Numbered from the stretch's first letter, positions 27,646 through 37,993 are shown. The stretch is DNA of 64,000 bases from Sphingopyxis sp. H073 (GCF_001468395.1 NZ_LNSG01000002.1:487641-551640), one strand, 5' to 3'. The notes: generated by a model not told the origin, from the letters alone. Numbers and translations: made by a program.

Positions 27646-30348
27646 ATGAAAAAATATCCGACTCGCCATCTGCTCGTCGCCGCCGTCTCGTCGCTCGGGC
27701 TTGCCGCCTGCGCCGCACAGCCTGGAATCGCCCCCGCCGCGCCGGTCGCCGCCGCGCCCGCCTTCACCGGCGCCCCGCTCGACGCCAGCGTCCCCAGCCA
27801 GCTGCCCCGAATCGCGCGCCCGCTGCACTATGCGATCAGCGTCACCCCCGATGCGCAGGCGCTGACCTTCGCCGGCGAGGCCGCGATCGACATCGAGCTC
27901 TATGAAGCGTCGGCGACGCTGACGCTCAACGCGCTCGACCTCAAATTCGCCGGCGCGACCCTCACCGGCGCCGACGGCAAGTCGGTTCCGCTGACCGTCG
28001 CGACCGATGCCGCGGCGCAGACCGCGACCTTCACTGCCCCCGCGCCGCTCGCGCCCGGCCGCTATCGCCTGACCACCGCCTACACCGGCGTCATCAACAC
28101 GCAGGCGAACGGTCTCTTCGCGCTCGACTATCCCGACAAGGCGACGGGCAGGGAGGTGCGCGGGCTCTTCACCCAGTTCGAGGCGCCCGACGCGCGCCGC
28201 TTCGTCCCCAGCTTCGACGAGCCGAGCTACAAGGCGACCTTCGACCTCGCGGTGACCGTGCCCGAGGGCGACCTCGCGGTCAGCAACATGCCAGTGGCGA
28301 GCGAAACCCCGGCCCAAGGCGGGCGGAAAAAGGTCGTGTTCCGGACCTCGCCCAAAATGTCGTCCTATCTCCTCTTCTTCGCGACGGGCCAGTTCGAACG
28401 CCTCGCGGCGAAGAGCGAAAGCGGCGCCGAGGTCGGCATCGTCTCGCCAAAGGGCTCGGGCGAGCAGGCGCGCTTCGCGCTCGACAGCCTCGGCCCGCTG
28501 CTCACCTACTACAGCGACTATTTCGGTCAGCCCTATCCGCTGCCCAAGCTCGACAATGTCGCGGGGCCCGGCCAGTCGCAATTCTTCGGCGCGATGGAAA
28601 ATTGGGGCGCGATCTTCACCTTCGAACGCATCCTGCTCGACGACCCGAAGATCACCAGCGATGCGACGCGGCAGGAGATCTACACGACGCAATCGCACGA
28701 GGTCGCGCACCAGTGGTTCGGCGATCTCGTCACGATGGCATGGTGGGACGATCTCTGGCTCAACGAGGGCTTTGCGAGCTGGATGGAAACCAAGTCGACC
28801 GACCATTTCCATCCCGACTGGCAGCCGCTGCTGGACCGCGTCGGCGGGCGCGAGCGCGCGATGAGGCTCGACGCCTTCGCGACGACGCACCCGATCGTCC
28901 AGACGATCCGCACCGTCGAGGATACCAATCAGGCTTTCGACGCGATCACCTATCAAAAGGGCGAAGCCGTCATCACGATGCTCGAATCCTATGCGGGCGA
29001 GGATGTGTGGCGCGATGGCCTCCGCGCCTACATGGCGAAGCATAAATATGCGAACACGCGCACCGACGACCTGTGGAACGCGGTCGAGGCCGCAGGCGCC
29101 AAGGGCCTGACGGCGATCGCGCACGACTTCACCGGGCAGCCGGGCATCCCGCTGCTCCGCGTCGGCGCTGTGAGCTGCACGGGCGGCACCACGACCGTCG
29201 CGCTGACGCAGGGCGAATTTTCGCGCGACCGCAAGGACAGTATCGAGGCGCAGGGACGCCGCTGGCAGGTGCCCGTGCTCGCACAAGCCGGCAAGGGCGC
29301 GATCGCGCGGCAGGTGGTGTCGGGCGGCGCCGGTACGCTGACCTTGCCCGGCTGCGGTCCGGTGCTGATCAACGCCGGGCAGGCGGGCTATTATCGCACC
29401 CTCTATTCGCCCGCGGCGCTCACCGCCTTGCGCGGCCGGTTCGCGGCGCTCGCCCCGATCGACCAGCTCGGGCTGCTCGGCGACAATTTCGCGCTCGCCA
29501 ACGCCGGTTACCAGCCGATGGGCGCCGCGCTCGGCCTGCTCGCAGCGACGCCGAAGGACGCCAACCAGAAGGTGCTTGCCGAAGCCGCCGGCCGCTACGA
29601 AATCCTCTACGACTATTTCGACGACCAGCCCGCGTTGCGGGGACAGGTCGCCGCGCGCGCCAGCGCCGCGCTGTCGCCCGCGATGGCGCGCCTCGGCTTC
29701 GACCCCCGTCCCGGCGAGCCGGCGCTCGACGCGATCCTGCGCTCCGACCTGCTCGATTCGCTCGGCGCGATGGGCGACCCGGCGGTGCTGGCGGAGGCGC
29801 GGCGCCGCTTCGCAAGGCTCGACCGCGATCCCGCCGCGCTCGACGGCCCGCTGAAGTCGCGCTGGATCGGCATCGTCGCAGCCAACGCCAGCGCGGCCGA
29901 ATGGGACAAGCTGCGCGCGATGGCGAAAGCATCGAAATCGGCGGTCGAACGCAGCGCCTTCTACACGAGGCTCGGCAATGCCAAGGATGCCGCGCTCGCG
30001 AAGCGCGCACTGGCGCTCGCGCTCACCGACGAGCCGGGCAAGACCGTCAGCGCCGCGATCATCAGCACGGTCGCGCGCACCCACCCCGAACTGGCGGTCG
30101 ACTTCGCGCAGGCGAACCGCGCCGCGGTCGACGGGCTGATCGACGCCGCGTCGCGCGCGCGCTTCGTCGCCGCGCTGGCCGCCTGGTCGAACGACCCGGC
30201 GATGATCGCGAAGCTCGAAGCGATTGCGGCGCCGCTGCCCGCCGACGCCCGCAAGCCCTACGACAAGACGATCGCCAGCCTGAAGGAACGCGGCGCCAGC
30301 CGCCCGCGCATCAAGGGCGAAATCGCGGCTTGGCTGAAGGGCAACTAG
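27646..30348 (+). CDS. M1-family aminopeptidase, lipoprotein, 900 aa
   Basis: The N-terminus has a lipobox LAAC (Cys about residue 21) followed by an Ala/Pro linker, so it is probably lipid-anchored in the periplasm or outer membrane. Then come the beta saddle domain, the exopeptidase motif GAMENWG, the zinc site HEVAHQWFGD with its third ligand in NEGFASW 18 residues on, and a helical ERAP1-like C-terminal domain to the end. It removes N-terminal residues from peptides. Length fits the family. A hairpin at 30,364-30,395 follows the stop. Confidence 0.93.
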   Translation: MKKYPTRHLLVAAVSSLGLAACAAQPGIAPAAPVAAAPAFTGAPLDASVPSQLPRIARPLHYAISVTPDAQALTFAGEAAIDIELYEASATLTLNALDLKFAGATLTGADGKSVPLTVATDAAAQTATFTAPAPLAPGRYRLTTAYTGVINTQANGLFALDYPDKATGREVRGLFTQFEAPDARRFVPSFDEPSYKATFDLAVTVPEGDLAVSNMPVASETPAQGGRKKVVFRTSPKMSSYLLFFATGQFERLAAKSESGAEVGIVSPKGSGEQARFALDSLGPLLTYYSDYFGQPYPLPKLDNVAGPGQSQFFGAMENWGAIFTFERILLDDPKITSDATRQEIYTTQSHEVAHQWFGDLVTMAWWDDLWLNEGFASWMETKSTDHFHPDWQPLLDRVGGRERAMRLDAFATTHPIVQTIRTVEDTNQAFDAITYQKGEAVITMLESYAGEDVWRDGLRAYMAKHKYANTRTDDLWNAVEAAGAKGLTAIAHDFTGQPGIPLLRVGAVSCTGGTTTVALTQGEFSRDRKDSIEAQGRRWQVPVLAQAGKGAIARQVVSGGAGTLTLPGCGPVLINAGQAGYYRTLYSPAALTALRGRFAALAPIDQLGLLGDNFALANAGYQPMGAALGLLAATPKDANQKVLAEAAGRYEILYDYFDDQPALRGQVAARASAALSPAMARLGFDPRPGEPALDAILRSDLLDSLGAMGDPAVLAEARRRFARLDRDPAALDGPLKSRWIGIVAANASAAEWDKLRAMAKASKSAVERSAFYTRLGNAKDAALAKRALALALTDEPGKTVSAAIISTVARTHPELAVDFAQANRAAVDGLIDAASRARFVAALAAWSNDPAMIAKLEAIAAPLPADARKPYDKTIASLKERGASRPRIKGEIAAWLKGN

Positions 30349-30363
30349 GGTTGGGTGGCCGAT

Positions 30364-30395
30364 CCCGTCATCCGGGCCTTCGCGCGGATGACGGG
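30364..30395. terminator. Hairpin between convergent genes
   Basis: CCCGTCATCC and GGATGACGGG are perfect 10-base arms around a 12-base loop. It lies between the convergent ends of the peptidase gene and the small gene at 30,401. There is no T-run, so termination would rely on the stem or on Rho. Confidence 0.6.
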
Positions 30396-30400
30396 AATCG

Positions 30401-30841
30401 CTATTCGGCGAGCTGCGGCGCTCCCGCGGGCATTGCGCTCTTCCATTCGCTGCGCGCCTTGCGGATCATGGCTTTCAGCGCGTCGGCGTGGCGCAGCCAT
30501 GCCGCGGCGGCCTCTGCGGTCCATTCGCTCCCGGCCGCGCTGCCAAGCTCCTCGACTGTCATGTCGATGAAGGCGTCATATTCGGCGATCGGCAACGCGC
30601 CATAGCTGCGGTGCGTGAACACCAGTTCGGTCACCAGCGGCCAGACCCAGGCCTCGCCCTTTGCGAGGCCCAGCATCATTTCGAACGTCTCGTCGGTCAT
30701 TCGCCGCGACGCGGCATCGACCGAGATGAAGCTCGCGCGCCGCTCGGGAAAGGCCGCGAAGAAGCTCTCGAACAGCGGCAGGCGTATATCCGCGCCGGCG
30801 GCGGCGATCAGGCTCGCTTCCATCGCCGCCGCCTCGCTCAT
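30401..30841 (-). CDS. Hypothetical protein coupled to DUF853 gene, 146 aa
   Basis: This is a soluble, mostly helical acidic protein containing [23 protein letters not shown] and a C-terminal helix [19 protein letters not shown] do not recognise the family; the length and helix pattern are faintly globin-like but no proximal His motif is convincing. Its ATG overlaps the stop of the upstream HerA-like gene as ATGA, so the two are translated together and may work together. Confidence 0.65.
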   Translation of the reverse strand: MSEAAAMEASLIAAAGADIRLPLFESFFAAFPERRASFISVDAASRRMTDETFEMMLGLAKGEAWVWPLVTELVFTHRSYGALPIAEYDAFIDMTVEELGSAAGSEWTAEAAAAWLRHADALKAMIRKARSEWKSAMPAGAPQLAE

Positions 30842-32433
30842 TTGAACAGACTGCCCAAAATGCCGCGCATCAGCTGCCCGCCGAACTTGCCCGCGACCTG
30901 TCGGCCGAGGCTGGTCGCCGCCGACCGCGCCGCCGACTGGATCATCTTGTCGGCCATCGACGGCTTCGCAGCCTCGCGCGCCGCCGCCTTTTCCTGTTGC
31001 AGCCGCACGCGCTCCTCGGCGGCCTTGCGCTTCGCCTCTTCTTTCGCGGCGATCGCGGCCTGCTTGTCGGCCTCGGCCTGCGCTTTCGCCTCGACCGCCG
31101 CCGCCTGCGCCTGCTCGGCCTTGGCGGCAAGCAATTCCTCGGCGCTTTCGCGGTCGACCGCCGTGTCATATTTGCCCGCAACAGGCGAGATCGACTGGAT
31201 GATCGCGCGCTCCCTGGCGTCGAGCGGGCCGGCGCGCGAGCAGGGCGGCTTGATCAGCGTGCGCTCGACCGGCGAGGGCGCACCGTCGGCCATCAGCAGC
31301 GAGACGAGCGCCTCGCCGACCTTCAGCTCGGTGATCTCGCGTTCGACATTCACCTTGGGGTTGGGGCGAAAGGTGTCGGCCGCTGCCTTGACCGCCTTCT
31401 GGTCGCGCGGGGTGAAGGCGCGCAGCGCGTGCTGGACGCGGTTGCCGAGCTGGCCGGCGATCGTCTCGGGGACGTCGATCGGGTTTTGCGTGACGAAATA
31501 GACGCCGACCCCCTTCGAGCGGATCAGGCGGACGACCTGCTCGATCTTTTCGGTCAGCGCGGGCGGCGCGTCGTCGAACAGCAGATGCGCCTCGTCGAAG
31601 AAGAAGACGAGCTTCGGCTTGTCGGGATCGCCGACCTCCGGAAGCGTCTCGAACATTTCCGACAGCAGCCAGAGCAGGAAGGTCGCATAGAGCTTCGGGC
31701 TGGCCATCAGCTTGTCGGCGGCGAGGATATTCAGGTAGCCGCGGCCATTCTCGTCGGTGCGGATCATGTCCTGGATGTCGAGCGCGGGCTCGCCGAAGAA
31801 ATGGTCGCCGCCCTGGCTTTCGAGCGTCAGCAACTGTCGCTGGATCGTGCCGACCGTGGCCTTCGACACATTGCCATATTTGGTCGTCAGTTCGTCGGCA
31901 TTCTCGGCGCACCAGGCGAGCATCGCCTGCAAATCGCCGAGATCGAGCAGCAGCAGATTTTGTTCGTCGGCGACACGGAAGGCAATCGCGAGTACGCCTT
32001 CCTGCACCTCGTTGAGCCCCATCAGCCGCGCGAGCAGCAGCGGTCCCATTTCCGAAATCGTCGTGCGAATGGGATGCCCCTGCTCGCCGAACAGGTCCCA
32101 GAAGATCACCGGATTGTCGTGATAGGCCCAATCGCTGTCGCCGATCTCGGCGGCGCGCGCGGCGAAAATCTCGTGCAGCTTCGATGTCGGGCTGCCCGCC
32201 ATCGCCATTCCGGCAAGGTCGCCCTTCACGTCGGCGACGAACACCGGCACGCCGACCGCCGAAAAGCCCTCGGCCAGGCCCTGCAAGGTCACCGTCTTGC
32301 CGGTGCCGGTCGCGCCCGCGATCAGCCCGTGGCGGTTCGCCCGCTTCAGCACCAGCGACTGGCGCGGCCCGTCGGGCGCTCCGCCGCCGCCGAGGCCGAT
32401 GTAGATTTCGGTCGCTTCGCTGCCGTCGCTCAC
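30838..32433 (-). CDS. HerA-like ATPase, DUF853 (YjgR family), 531 aa
   Basis: This is a P-loop ATPase: Walker A GATGTGKT near residue 43, Walker [16 protein letters not shown] about residue 245, and a sensor region [37 protein letters not shown]. The C-terminal 110 residues are a Lys/Ala/Glu-rich coiled coil ending in a small hydrophobic tail. YjgR relatives are hexameric HerA-type ATPases of unknown role, probably DNA translocases. I chose the GTG at 32,433 because GGAGGA precedes it by eight bases; an ATG at 32,448 overlaps that site. Confidence 0.9.
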   Translation of the reverse strand: MSDGSEATEIYIGLGGGGAPDGPRQSLVLKRANRHGLIAGATGTGKTVTLQGLAEGFSAVGVPVFVADVKGDLAGMAMAGSPTSKLHEIFAARAAEIGDSDWAYHDNPVIFWDLFGEQGHPIRTTISEMGPLLLARLMGLNEVQEGVLAIAFRVADEQNLLLLDLGDLQAMLAWCAENADELTTKYGNVSKATVGTIQRQLLTLESQGGDHFFGEPALDIQDMIRTDENGRGYLNILAADKLMASPKLYATFLLWLLSEMFETLPEVGDPDKPKLVFFFDEAHLLFDDAPPALTEKIEQVVRLIRSKGVGVYFVTQNPIDVPETIAGQLGNRVQHALRAFTPRDQKAVKAAADTFRPNPKVNVEREITELKVGEALVSLLMADGAPSPVERTLIKPPCSRAGPLDARERAIIQSISPVAGKYDTAVDRESAEELLAAKAEQAQAAAVEAKAQAEADKQAAIAAKEEAKRKAAEERVRLQQEKAAAREAAKPSMADKMIQSAARSAATSLGRQVAGKFGGQLMRGILGSLFK

Positions 32434-32568
32434 TCTGCATTCCTCCATTCGGGCACCCGATCAATGGTCTAGTGCGGCGGACAAGGTCAGGCAATCGGCA
32501 AAGCCGCGCGCGACGGGCGCACGCCACAAGCCTTGCCAACCCCGCCGCATCGCGCCATCGCTGGCCCG

Positions 32569-33528
32569 ATGCTTTCGCGCCTCTTCCCCGACCGTTTCGT
32601 CCCCGTCCTGCTCGCGACGCTCCTGCTCGCCAGCCTGCTGCCGGTGCGCGGCGCTGCGGTGCCGGTGGCGCAGGGGCTGTCGACCGCCGCGATCGTCTTT
32701 CTCTTCTTCCTGAACGGCGTCCGCCTGCCGCGCGACGAGGTGCTCCACGGCATCCGAAACTGGAAGCTGCAGGGCAGCGCGCTCGCCTTCTGCTTCGGCG
32801 TCATGGCGCTGCTCGGCCTCGCCGCGCAGGCGGCGACCGCGCCCGTCCTGCCCGCCACCCTCGCATTGGGATTCCTCTTCCTCGGCATTCTGCCCTCGAC
32901 CGTCCAGTCGGCGACTGCCGCGAGCAGCCTCGCCGGCGGCAATGTCGCCGCCAGTGTCGTCGCCGCCGCACTGCTCAACCTCACCGGCGTCGCCGCCTCG
33001 CCGCTGCTTTTCGCCGCGCTCGCGGGGGCCGAGGGTGCGATTCACGGGCAAGCGGTGCTACGCATCGTCGCGATCCTGCTGCTGCCCTTCATCGCCGGCC
33101 AGCTCGTCCAGCGCTGGCTGCGTCCGTGGGTGCTCGCGAACCGCGGCCTCGCGACCTTCATGGACCGCACCGCGATCGCCATCGCCGTCTACGTCGCCTT
33201 CTCGGCCGCGGTCGTCGCGGGCATCTGGGGCCTGCTCGACGGGCGCGAGATCGGCATCGTGTTCGCGGCCGTCGCCGCGCTGCTGGCGCTCTCGTTCGGC
33301 GGCGCCTGGGCGCTCGGCGGGCTGCTGAAGCTCGCCCGTGCCGACCGGATCACCCTGCTTTTCTCGGGCGCGCAAAAGAGCATCGCGGTCGGCGCCCCGC
33401 TCGCCGCGACGCTCTTCCCGCCCGCGACCGCCGGCATGGTGCTGGTCCCGATCCTCGTCTATCATATGGCGCAGCTGATCCTCTCGGCGTGGATCGCGCC
33501 CGTGCTCGCGCGGCGTCAAGAGGTGTAG
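32569..33528 (+). CDS. SBF-like bile acid:sodium symporter family protein
   Basis: About ten hydrophobic helices are visible. The SBF-like (SLC10A7-type) markers are FLFFLNGVRLPRDEVLHGIRNWKLQ in helices 2-3, ILPSTVQSATAASSLAGGNVAASV at the crossover and LLFSGAQKSIAVGAPLAATLFP near the end. The ATG at 32,569 gives 319 residues, the usual length. It may move an organic anion with sodium; the substrate is unknown. It stands alone and is divergent from the DUF853 gene. Confidence 0.88.
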   Translation: MLSRLFPDRFVPVLLATLLLASLLPVRGAAVPVAQGLSTAAIVFLFFLNGVRLPRDEVLHGIRNWKLQGSALAFCFGVMALLGLAAQAATAPVLPATLALGFLFLGILPSTVQSATAASSLAGGNVAASVVAAALLNLTGVAASPLLFAALAGAEGAIHGQAVLRIVAILLLPFIAGQLVQRWLRPWVLANRGLATFMDRTAIAIAVYVAFSAAVVAGIWGLLDGREIGIVFAAVAALLALSFGGAWALGGLLKLARADRITLLFSGAQKSIAVGAPLAATLFPPATAGMVLVPILVYHMAQLILSAWIAPVLARRQEV

Positions 33529-33592
33529 TGCTTGAATAACACAGGACTGCATGCCATATAGTTTGGCGGCATAGGGGTTGGAAGGAACAGGA

Positions 33593-34804
33593 ATGAGCGA
33601 AGAGACCGCGACGGCCACCGCACCCGAAACACTGACGCTGACGCCGCCCGAACCCGTCCCCGCCGTCGCGCCCGAAAAGGCCGCGGGCCTTGTCCCGCTG
33701 TCGGGCGAACAGAAATCGAAGCTCGAGGAGCGCGTCGACGGCTTCATCGACGACCTCGTCGCGCAGGACGAGAATTCGCCCGAATTCGGCAAGCGCGTCG
33801 ACCAGATCACCAACATGGGCCGCAAGGAAATGCTGGAGGCGGCGGGCCACAGCAACCGGTTCCTCGACCGCCCGATCCGCGCGATGGACCGCGACACCGA
33901 CATCGGCCAGAGCCTCATCGAACTCCGTACCACGGTCGAACGGCTCGACCCCTCGGCGAACGGCAAGCTGCTCAGCAAGCGCGGCTTCCTCGACAAGATC
34001 TTCGGCAGCAAGATCAACAATTATTTCGCGCAGTACCGCAGCGCGCAGACGCATATCGGCGGCATCCTGACCGCCTTGTCGAACGGCAAGGACGAGCTCT
34101 TGATGGACAATGCCGCGATCGACGTCGAGCGCCGCAAGATGTGGGAATCGATGGGCAAGCTCGAACAGATGATCCACATCGCCAAGACGCTCGACGAGCG
34201 GCTGGAGGCGAAGGCGACCGAGCTCGACGGCAGCGATCCCGCCAAGGCGAAAATCATCCGCGAAAATGCGCTTTTCTACGCGCGCCAGCGCACCCAGGAT
34301 CTGCTCACGCAGATGGCGGTGACGGTGCAGGGCTATCTCGCGCTCGACCTCGTCAAGAAGAACAATGTCGAGCTGGTGAAGGGGGTCGACCGCGCCTCGA
34401 CGACCACCGTCGGCGCCTTGAAGACCGCGATCACCGTCGCGCAGGCGATGACGAACCAGAAACTCGTCCTCGAACAGATCACCGCGCTCAACACCACGAC
34501 CGCGAACATCATCGACGGCACGTCGAAGATGCTGAAGGACAACACGGCGCGCATCCACGAGCAGGCGGCATCGAGCACCATCCCGATGGAAACGCTGCAG
34601 CGCGCGTTCCAGAATATCTACGACACGATGGACGCGATCGACACCTTCAAGCTCAAGGCGCTCGACACGATGAAGACGACCGTGACCACACTCGAAGGCG
34701 AGGTCGCCAAGTCGAAAGGCTATATCGCGCGCGCCGAGGGTGCATCGCAAGCGCAGGCGAGCGTCGGCGGCGAGGGCAGTCCGCTCGCCGCGATCGAGGG
34801 CTGA
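33593..34804 (+). CDS. telA: TelA-family toxic anion resistance protein, 403 aa
   Basis: The sequence has the TelA fold: a variable Pro/Thr-rich N-terminus (1-40), then helices including SNRFLDRPIRAMD, LIELRTTVERLDPS, FGSKINNYFAQYRSAQTHIGGILTALSNGKDELLMDNAAI and the C-terminal TLQRAFQNIYDTMDAIDTFKLKALDTMKTTV. TelA proteins are linked to tellurite and cell-envelope stress, although their mechanism is unsettled. The start follows GGAAGGAACAGGA. It leads a four-gene run with a small membrane protein and the YqiJ/YqiK pair, spacing two to sixty bases. Confidence 0.9.
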   Translation: MSEETATATAPETLTLTPPEPVPAVAPEKAAGLVPLSGEQKSKLEERVDGFIDDLVAQDENSPEFGKRVDQITNMGRKEMLEAAGHSNRFLDRPIRAMDRDTDIGQSLIELRTTVERLDPSANGKLLSKRGFLDKIFGSKINNYFAQYRSAQTHIGGILTALSNGKDELLMDNAAIDVERRKMWESMGKLEQMIHIAKTLDERLEAKATELDGSDPAKAKIIRENALFYARQRTQDLLTQMAVTVQGYLALDLVKKNNVELVKGVDRASTTTVGALKTAITVAQAMTNQKLVLEQITALNTTTANIIDGTSKMLKDNTARIHEQAASSTIPMETLQRAFQNIYDTMDAIDTFKLKALDTMKTTVTTLEGEVAKSKGYIARAEGASQAQASVGGEGSPLAAIEG

Positions 34805-34806
34805 CG

Positions 34807-35544
34807 ATGTCGATGAGCGAAGTCGATCAGGTCCGGCTCTCGGCCGCCTCGGCGATCGAACGGTCGCGCGAGCGGCGCCGTCCGATCGGCACCAAAAGCG
34901 TCGCGCTGCGCCGCCAGCATCTCTACAGGAAGCTCGGCCGCGTCCTCGTCGCGGGCGGCATCGTGCTGATCGGCGCGGCGCTGTTCGGCGCGCTGATCCA
35001 GCCTTTGGGCTTCACCGGCCTGCTCGCGCTGTTCGTGCTGCTGATCGGCGTCGCGGTGCTGTTCGGCAAATGGCCGCCCTTTCCCGAGCCGCGCCAGCAG
35101 GATCTGCCCAAGGCCGACCTCAAACAGCTCGCAGGCCGCACCGAGATCTGGCTCGAGGCGCAGCGCCCCGCACTCCCCGCGCCGGCGCGCCAGCTCGTCG
35201 ACGGCATCGGCGTCCAGCTCGACCTGCTCGCGCCGCAGCTCCAGACGCTCGACGCGTCGAGCCCGGCGGCGGCGAACATCCGCAAGCTCGTCGGCGAAGA
35301 CCTGCCCGAACTCGTCGCGGGCTATCAGCGCATTCCCGCGGGCCTCCGCAAGGAAGCCCATGCCGGGCGCACCCCCGACGAAACGCTCGTCGGCGGGCTC
35401 ACGATGCTCGAACGCGAAATCGGCGACGCCGCGCGCAGCCTCGCCGCGGGCGAACTCGACAAGCTCGCGACGCGCGAACGCTATCTCCAACTCAAATATC
35501 AGGGAATCGAGGGCGAGGAACCGCTCCAGGACAACCGGTCCTAG
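34807..35544 (+). CDS. TelA-associated membrane protein (XpaC-like context), 245 aa
   Basis: A basic N-terminus precedes two adjacent hydrophobic helices (about residues 47-82: VLVAGGIVLIGAALFGALIQPLGFTGLLALFVLLIGVAVLFG in part). A long soluble helical domain follows (LAGRTEIWLEAQRPALPAPARQLVDGIGVQLDLL). The layout and place after telA match the XpaC/YceG-type partner genes often found with TelA, although sequence similarity cannot be checked here. The ATG lies two bases after the telA stop; another in-frame ATG is two codons in. Confidence 0.65.
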   Translation: MSMSEVDQVRLSAASAIERSRERRRPIGTKSVALRRQHLYRKLGRVLVAGGIVLIGAALFGALIQPLGFTGLLALFVLLIGVAVLFGKWPPFPEPRQQDLPKADLKQLAGRTEIWLEAQRPALPAPARQLVDGIGVQLDLLAPQLQTLDASSPAAANIRKLVGEDLPELVAGYQRIPAGLRKEAHAGRTPDETLVGGLTMLEREIGDAARSLAAGELDKLATRERYLQLKYQGIEGEEPLQDNRS

Positions 35545-35585
35545 CGCCGCTTGCCAAGCGCGAAGCCCGACGCCACAAGACCCTG

Positions 35586-36209
35586 ATGTTCGATCAGCTG
35601 CTCGCGTCCGAAAATGTCTTCTTCAGTTCGGCCTTGCTGCTGATGCTGTTGATCGGCACGGTACAGGCGACGGGGCTGTTCGGCGACATCGACGGGATGG
35701 ATATCGATGCCGACGGCGATGCGGGCGTCGCCGACGCGCTGCTCGCCTGGGCCGGGATCGGGCGCGTCCCCTTCCTGATGTGGCTCGTCCTCTTCCTCGC
35801 GCTGTTCGGCGCGATCGGGCTCGGGCTCCAGCAACTCATGACCGGCCTCACCGGCGGGCCGGGTTCGAACCTGCTGATGGTGCCGCTGACCGCCGTCGCC
35901 GCGCTGCCGCCGACCGGCGTCGCCGCGCGGCTCGTCGGAAGGATTTTTCCCGGCCTCGAAACCACCGCGATCGACCGCGACGAACTGATCGGCCTCTATG
36001 CCGAAATCAGCATCGGCATCGCGCGCGAGGGCCATCCGGCGCGCGCGACGGTGACCGACCATCACGGGCAAATCCACCAAATCATGGTCGAACCCGACAG
36101 TCCCGGCCAGTCGTTCCAGACCGGGGAAAAACTATTGCTGGTCAAACGCGAAGGCGAATTGTTCAAGGGTTACTCCAAGGGCGATTTTTATTTACCCCGG
36201 CTCGACTAA
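35586..36209 (+). CDS. yqiJ: YqiJ-family OB-fold membrane protein, 207 aa
   Basis: Three hydrophobic segments (about residues 12-30, 58-80 and 92-112) are followed by a C-terminal NfeD-like OB domain (residues 130-207: DELIGLYAEISIGIAREGHPARATV, GEKLLLVKREGELFKGYS). YqiJ proteins are the membrane partners of YqiK flotillins, in the same way as NfeD with stomatins. The flotillin gene follows after 61 bases, so the pair probably forms one membrane microdomain complex. Confidence 0.85.
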   Translation: MFDQLLASENVFFSSALLLMLLIGTVQATGLFGDIDGMDIDADGDAGVADALLAWAGIGRVPFLMWLVLFLALFGAIGLGLQQLMTGLTGGPGSNLLMVPLTAVAALPPTGVAARLVGRIFPGLETTAIDRDELIGLYAEISIGIAREGHPARATVTDHHGQIHQIMVEPDSPGQSFQTGEKLLLVKREGELFKGYSKGDFYLPRLD

Positions 36210-36270
36210 CCCTAATATTCGCGCATGACCTTCCAACTCTGGAAGCGCGAATCGGGGGTTAAAACAGTCC

Positions 36271-37974
36271 ATGATTGAAATTGGCATTTACGCGGGGATC
36301 GGCCTTGCCGTCCTCCTGATCCTGGGACTCATCATCACGCGGCTCTATCGCCGCGCCACCAAGGAAATCGCGTTCGTCCGCACCGGTTTTCGCGGCGAGC
36401 GCGTCGTGATGAACGGCGGCGCGCTGGTGCTGCCCGTGCTGCACGAGACGATGCCGGTGAACATGAATACCGTGCGCCTCGCGGTCGAACGCAAGAACAC
36501 CGACGCGCTGATCACGCTCGACCGGCTGCGTATCGACGTGAAGGCCGAATTCTACGTCCGCGTCCGCCCCGACGGCAGCGCGATCGCGATGGCTGCGCAG
36601 ACGCTCGGCCTGCGCACCATGCAGCCCGAGGCGCTGAAGGATCTGGTCGAGGGCAAGTTCGTCGACGCGCTGCGCTCGGTCGCCGCGGGCATGACGATGA
36701 ACCAGCTCCACGAACAGCGCGCCGACTTCGTGCAAAAGGTGCAGCAGGTCAGCTCGAACGACCTCGCGATGAACGGGCTCGAGCTTGAATCGGTGTCGCT
36801 GACCGGGCTGGACCAGACTTCGATCGAGCATTTCAACGCGAACAACGCCTTCGACGCCGAGGGTTTGACCAAGCTGACCGAGCAGATCGAGATGCGCAAG
36901 AAGACGCGCAACGACATCGAACAGGACACGCGCGTCCAGATGGAGACGAAGAATCTGGAGGCCGAGCAGAAGTCGCTCGCGATCCAGCGCGAGGAAGAAT
37001 TCGCCAAGCTCAGCCAGTCGCGCGAGATCGAGGTGCGCCGCGCCGAGCAGGCCGCCGAGATCGCGCGCGAACAGGCGCAGCGCAATCAGGAGGCCGAAAA
37101 CGCCCGCATCGCGGCGAAGCAACTGATCGACGCCAAGCAGATCGAGGCCGACCGCGCGATCGAGGAGGCGCGGATCGCGCAGGAGCAGGCGATCGAACTC
37201 GCGCGGCAGGAACAGCAGATCCTGATCCAGAACAAGAGCCGCGAGGAAAGCCAGGCGCGTGCCGAAGCCGACAATGCGCGCGCGCTGGCGGTCGCCGCCG
37301 AGGAGCAGGTCGCGACAGCGCGCGAGACGGAGGTCGCCGAGCGCTCGAAGCGCATCGAACTGATCGAGGCCGCAAAGGAAGCCGAACGGCAGGCAATCTC
37401 GGTCAAGGTGCAGGCCGAGGCCGAAAAGGAAGCCGCAGCGAACCGCGCCTCGGCGCTCCGCCTCGAAGCCGAGGGCGAGGCCGAGGCCGAGAAATTGCGC
37501 GCCGAGGCTGCGCGCGTGCGCTTCGAGGTCGAGGCCGCGGGCCAGCGCGCGATCAACGAGGCGGCTAACATCCTCTCCTCAAGCCAGATCTCGCTCCAGA
37601 CAAAGATGGCGCTGCTGAAGGTGCTGCCCGAGGTCGTGCGCGAGGCAGCGAAGCCGATGGAGGCGATCGATTCGATCAAGATCGTCCAGGTCGACGGCAT
37701 CAGCCAGTCGGCGGGCGGCGGCGCGGCCGGCGAAGGCGGCAGCGGGAACCTCGCCAGCAACGCGGTGTCGGCAGCGCTCGCCTACCGCGCGCAGGCGCCG
37801 GTGATCGACAGTCTGATGAAGGAACTCGGCTTCGACGGCGGCTCGCTCGACGCGCTGGTCAAGGGCGCGGCGGCCACACCCGCCGAGCTGCCCGCCGCCG
37901 AAGCCCCCGAAAAGCCGAGCCGTCGCCGCGCGGCACCGCCGCCGCCGGTCGAGGACGACGACGAAGAGACCTGA
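36271..37974 (+). CDS. yqiK: Flotillin-family protein YqiK, 567 aa
   Basis: One N-terminal membrane helix (about residues 5-25) is followed by an SPFH domain (FVRTGFRGERVVMNGGALVLPVLHETMPVNMNTVRLAVERK). A very long coiled coil of Ala/Glu/Arg heptads covers about 210-430. The C-terminal flotillin tail (MALLKVLPEVVREAAKPMEAIDSIKIVQVDG) matches YqiK and eukaryotic flotillins, and the chain ends in a Pro-rich acidic tail. It scaffolds membrane microdomains. Co-transcription with telA and yqiJ suggests a role in envelope stress. Confidence 0.92.
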   Translation: MIEIGIYAGIGLAVLLILGLIITRLYRRATKEIAFVRTGFRGERVVMNGGALVLPVLHETMPVNMNTVRLAVERKNTDALITLDRLRIDVKAEFYVRVRPDGSAIAMAAQTLGLRTMQPEALKDLVEGKFVDALRSVAAGMTMNQLHEQRADFVQKVQQVSSNDLAMNGLELESVSLTGLDQTSIEHFNANNAFDAEGLTKLTEQIEMRKKTRNDIEQDTRVQMETKNLEAEQKSLAIQREEEFAKLSQSREIEVRRAEQAAEIAREQAQRNQEAENARIAAKQLIDAKQIEADRAIEEARIAQEQAIELARQEQQILIQNKSREESQARAEADNARALAVAAEEQVATARETEVAERSKRIELIEAAKEAERQAISVKVQAEAEKEAAANRASALRLEAEGEAEAEKLRAEAARVRFEVEAAGQRAINEAANILSSSQISLQTKMALLKVLPEVVREAAKPMEAIDSIKIVQVDGISQSAGGGAAGEGGSGNLASNAVSAALAYRAQAPVIDSLMKELGFDGGSLDALVKGAAATPAELPAAEAPEKPSRRRAAPPPPVEDDDEET

Positions 37975-37993
37975 TCGCCCGTCCCATTCGCCG

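Noticed and set aside
26236..30084. A single 1282-codon minus-strand frame covering the P450 and the M1 peptidase region
   Set aside because: Only the last 428 codons are the P450; the rest is antisense to the peptidase gene, which has its own lipobox and zinc motif.
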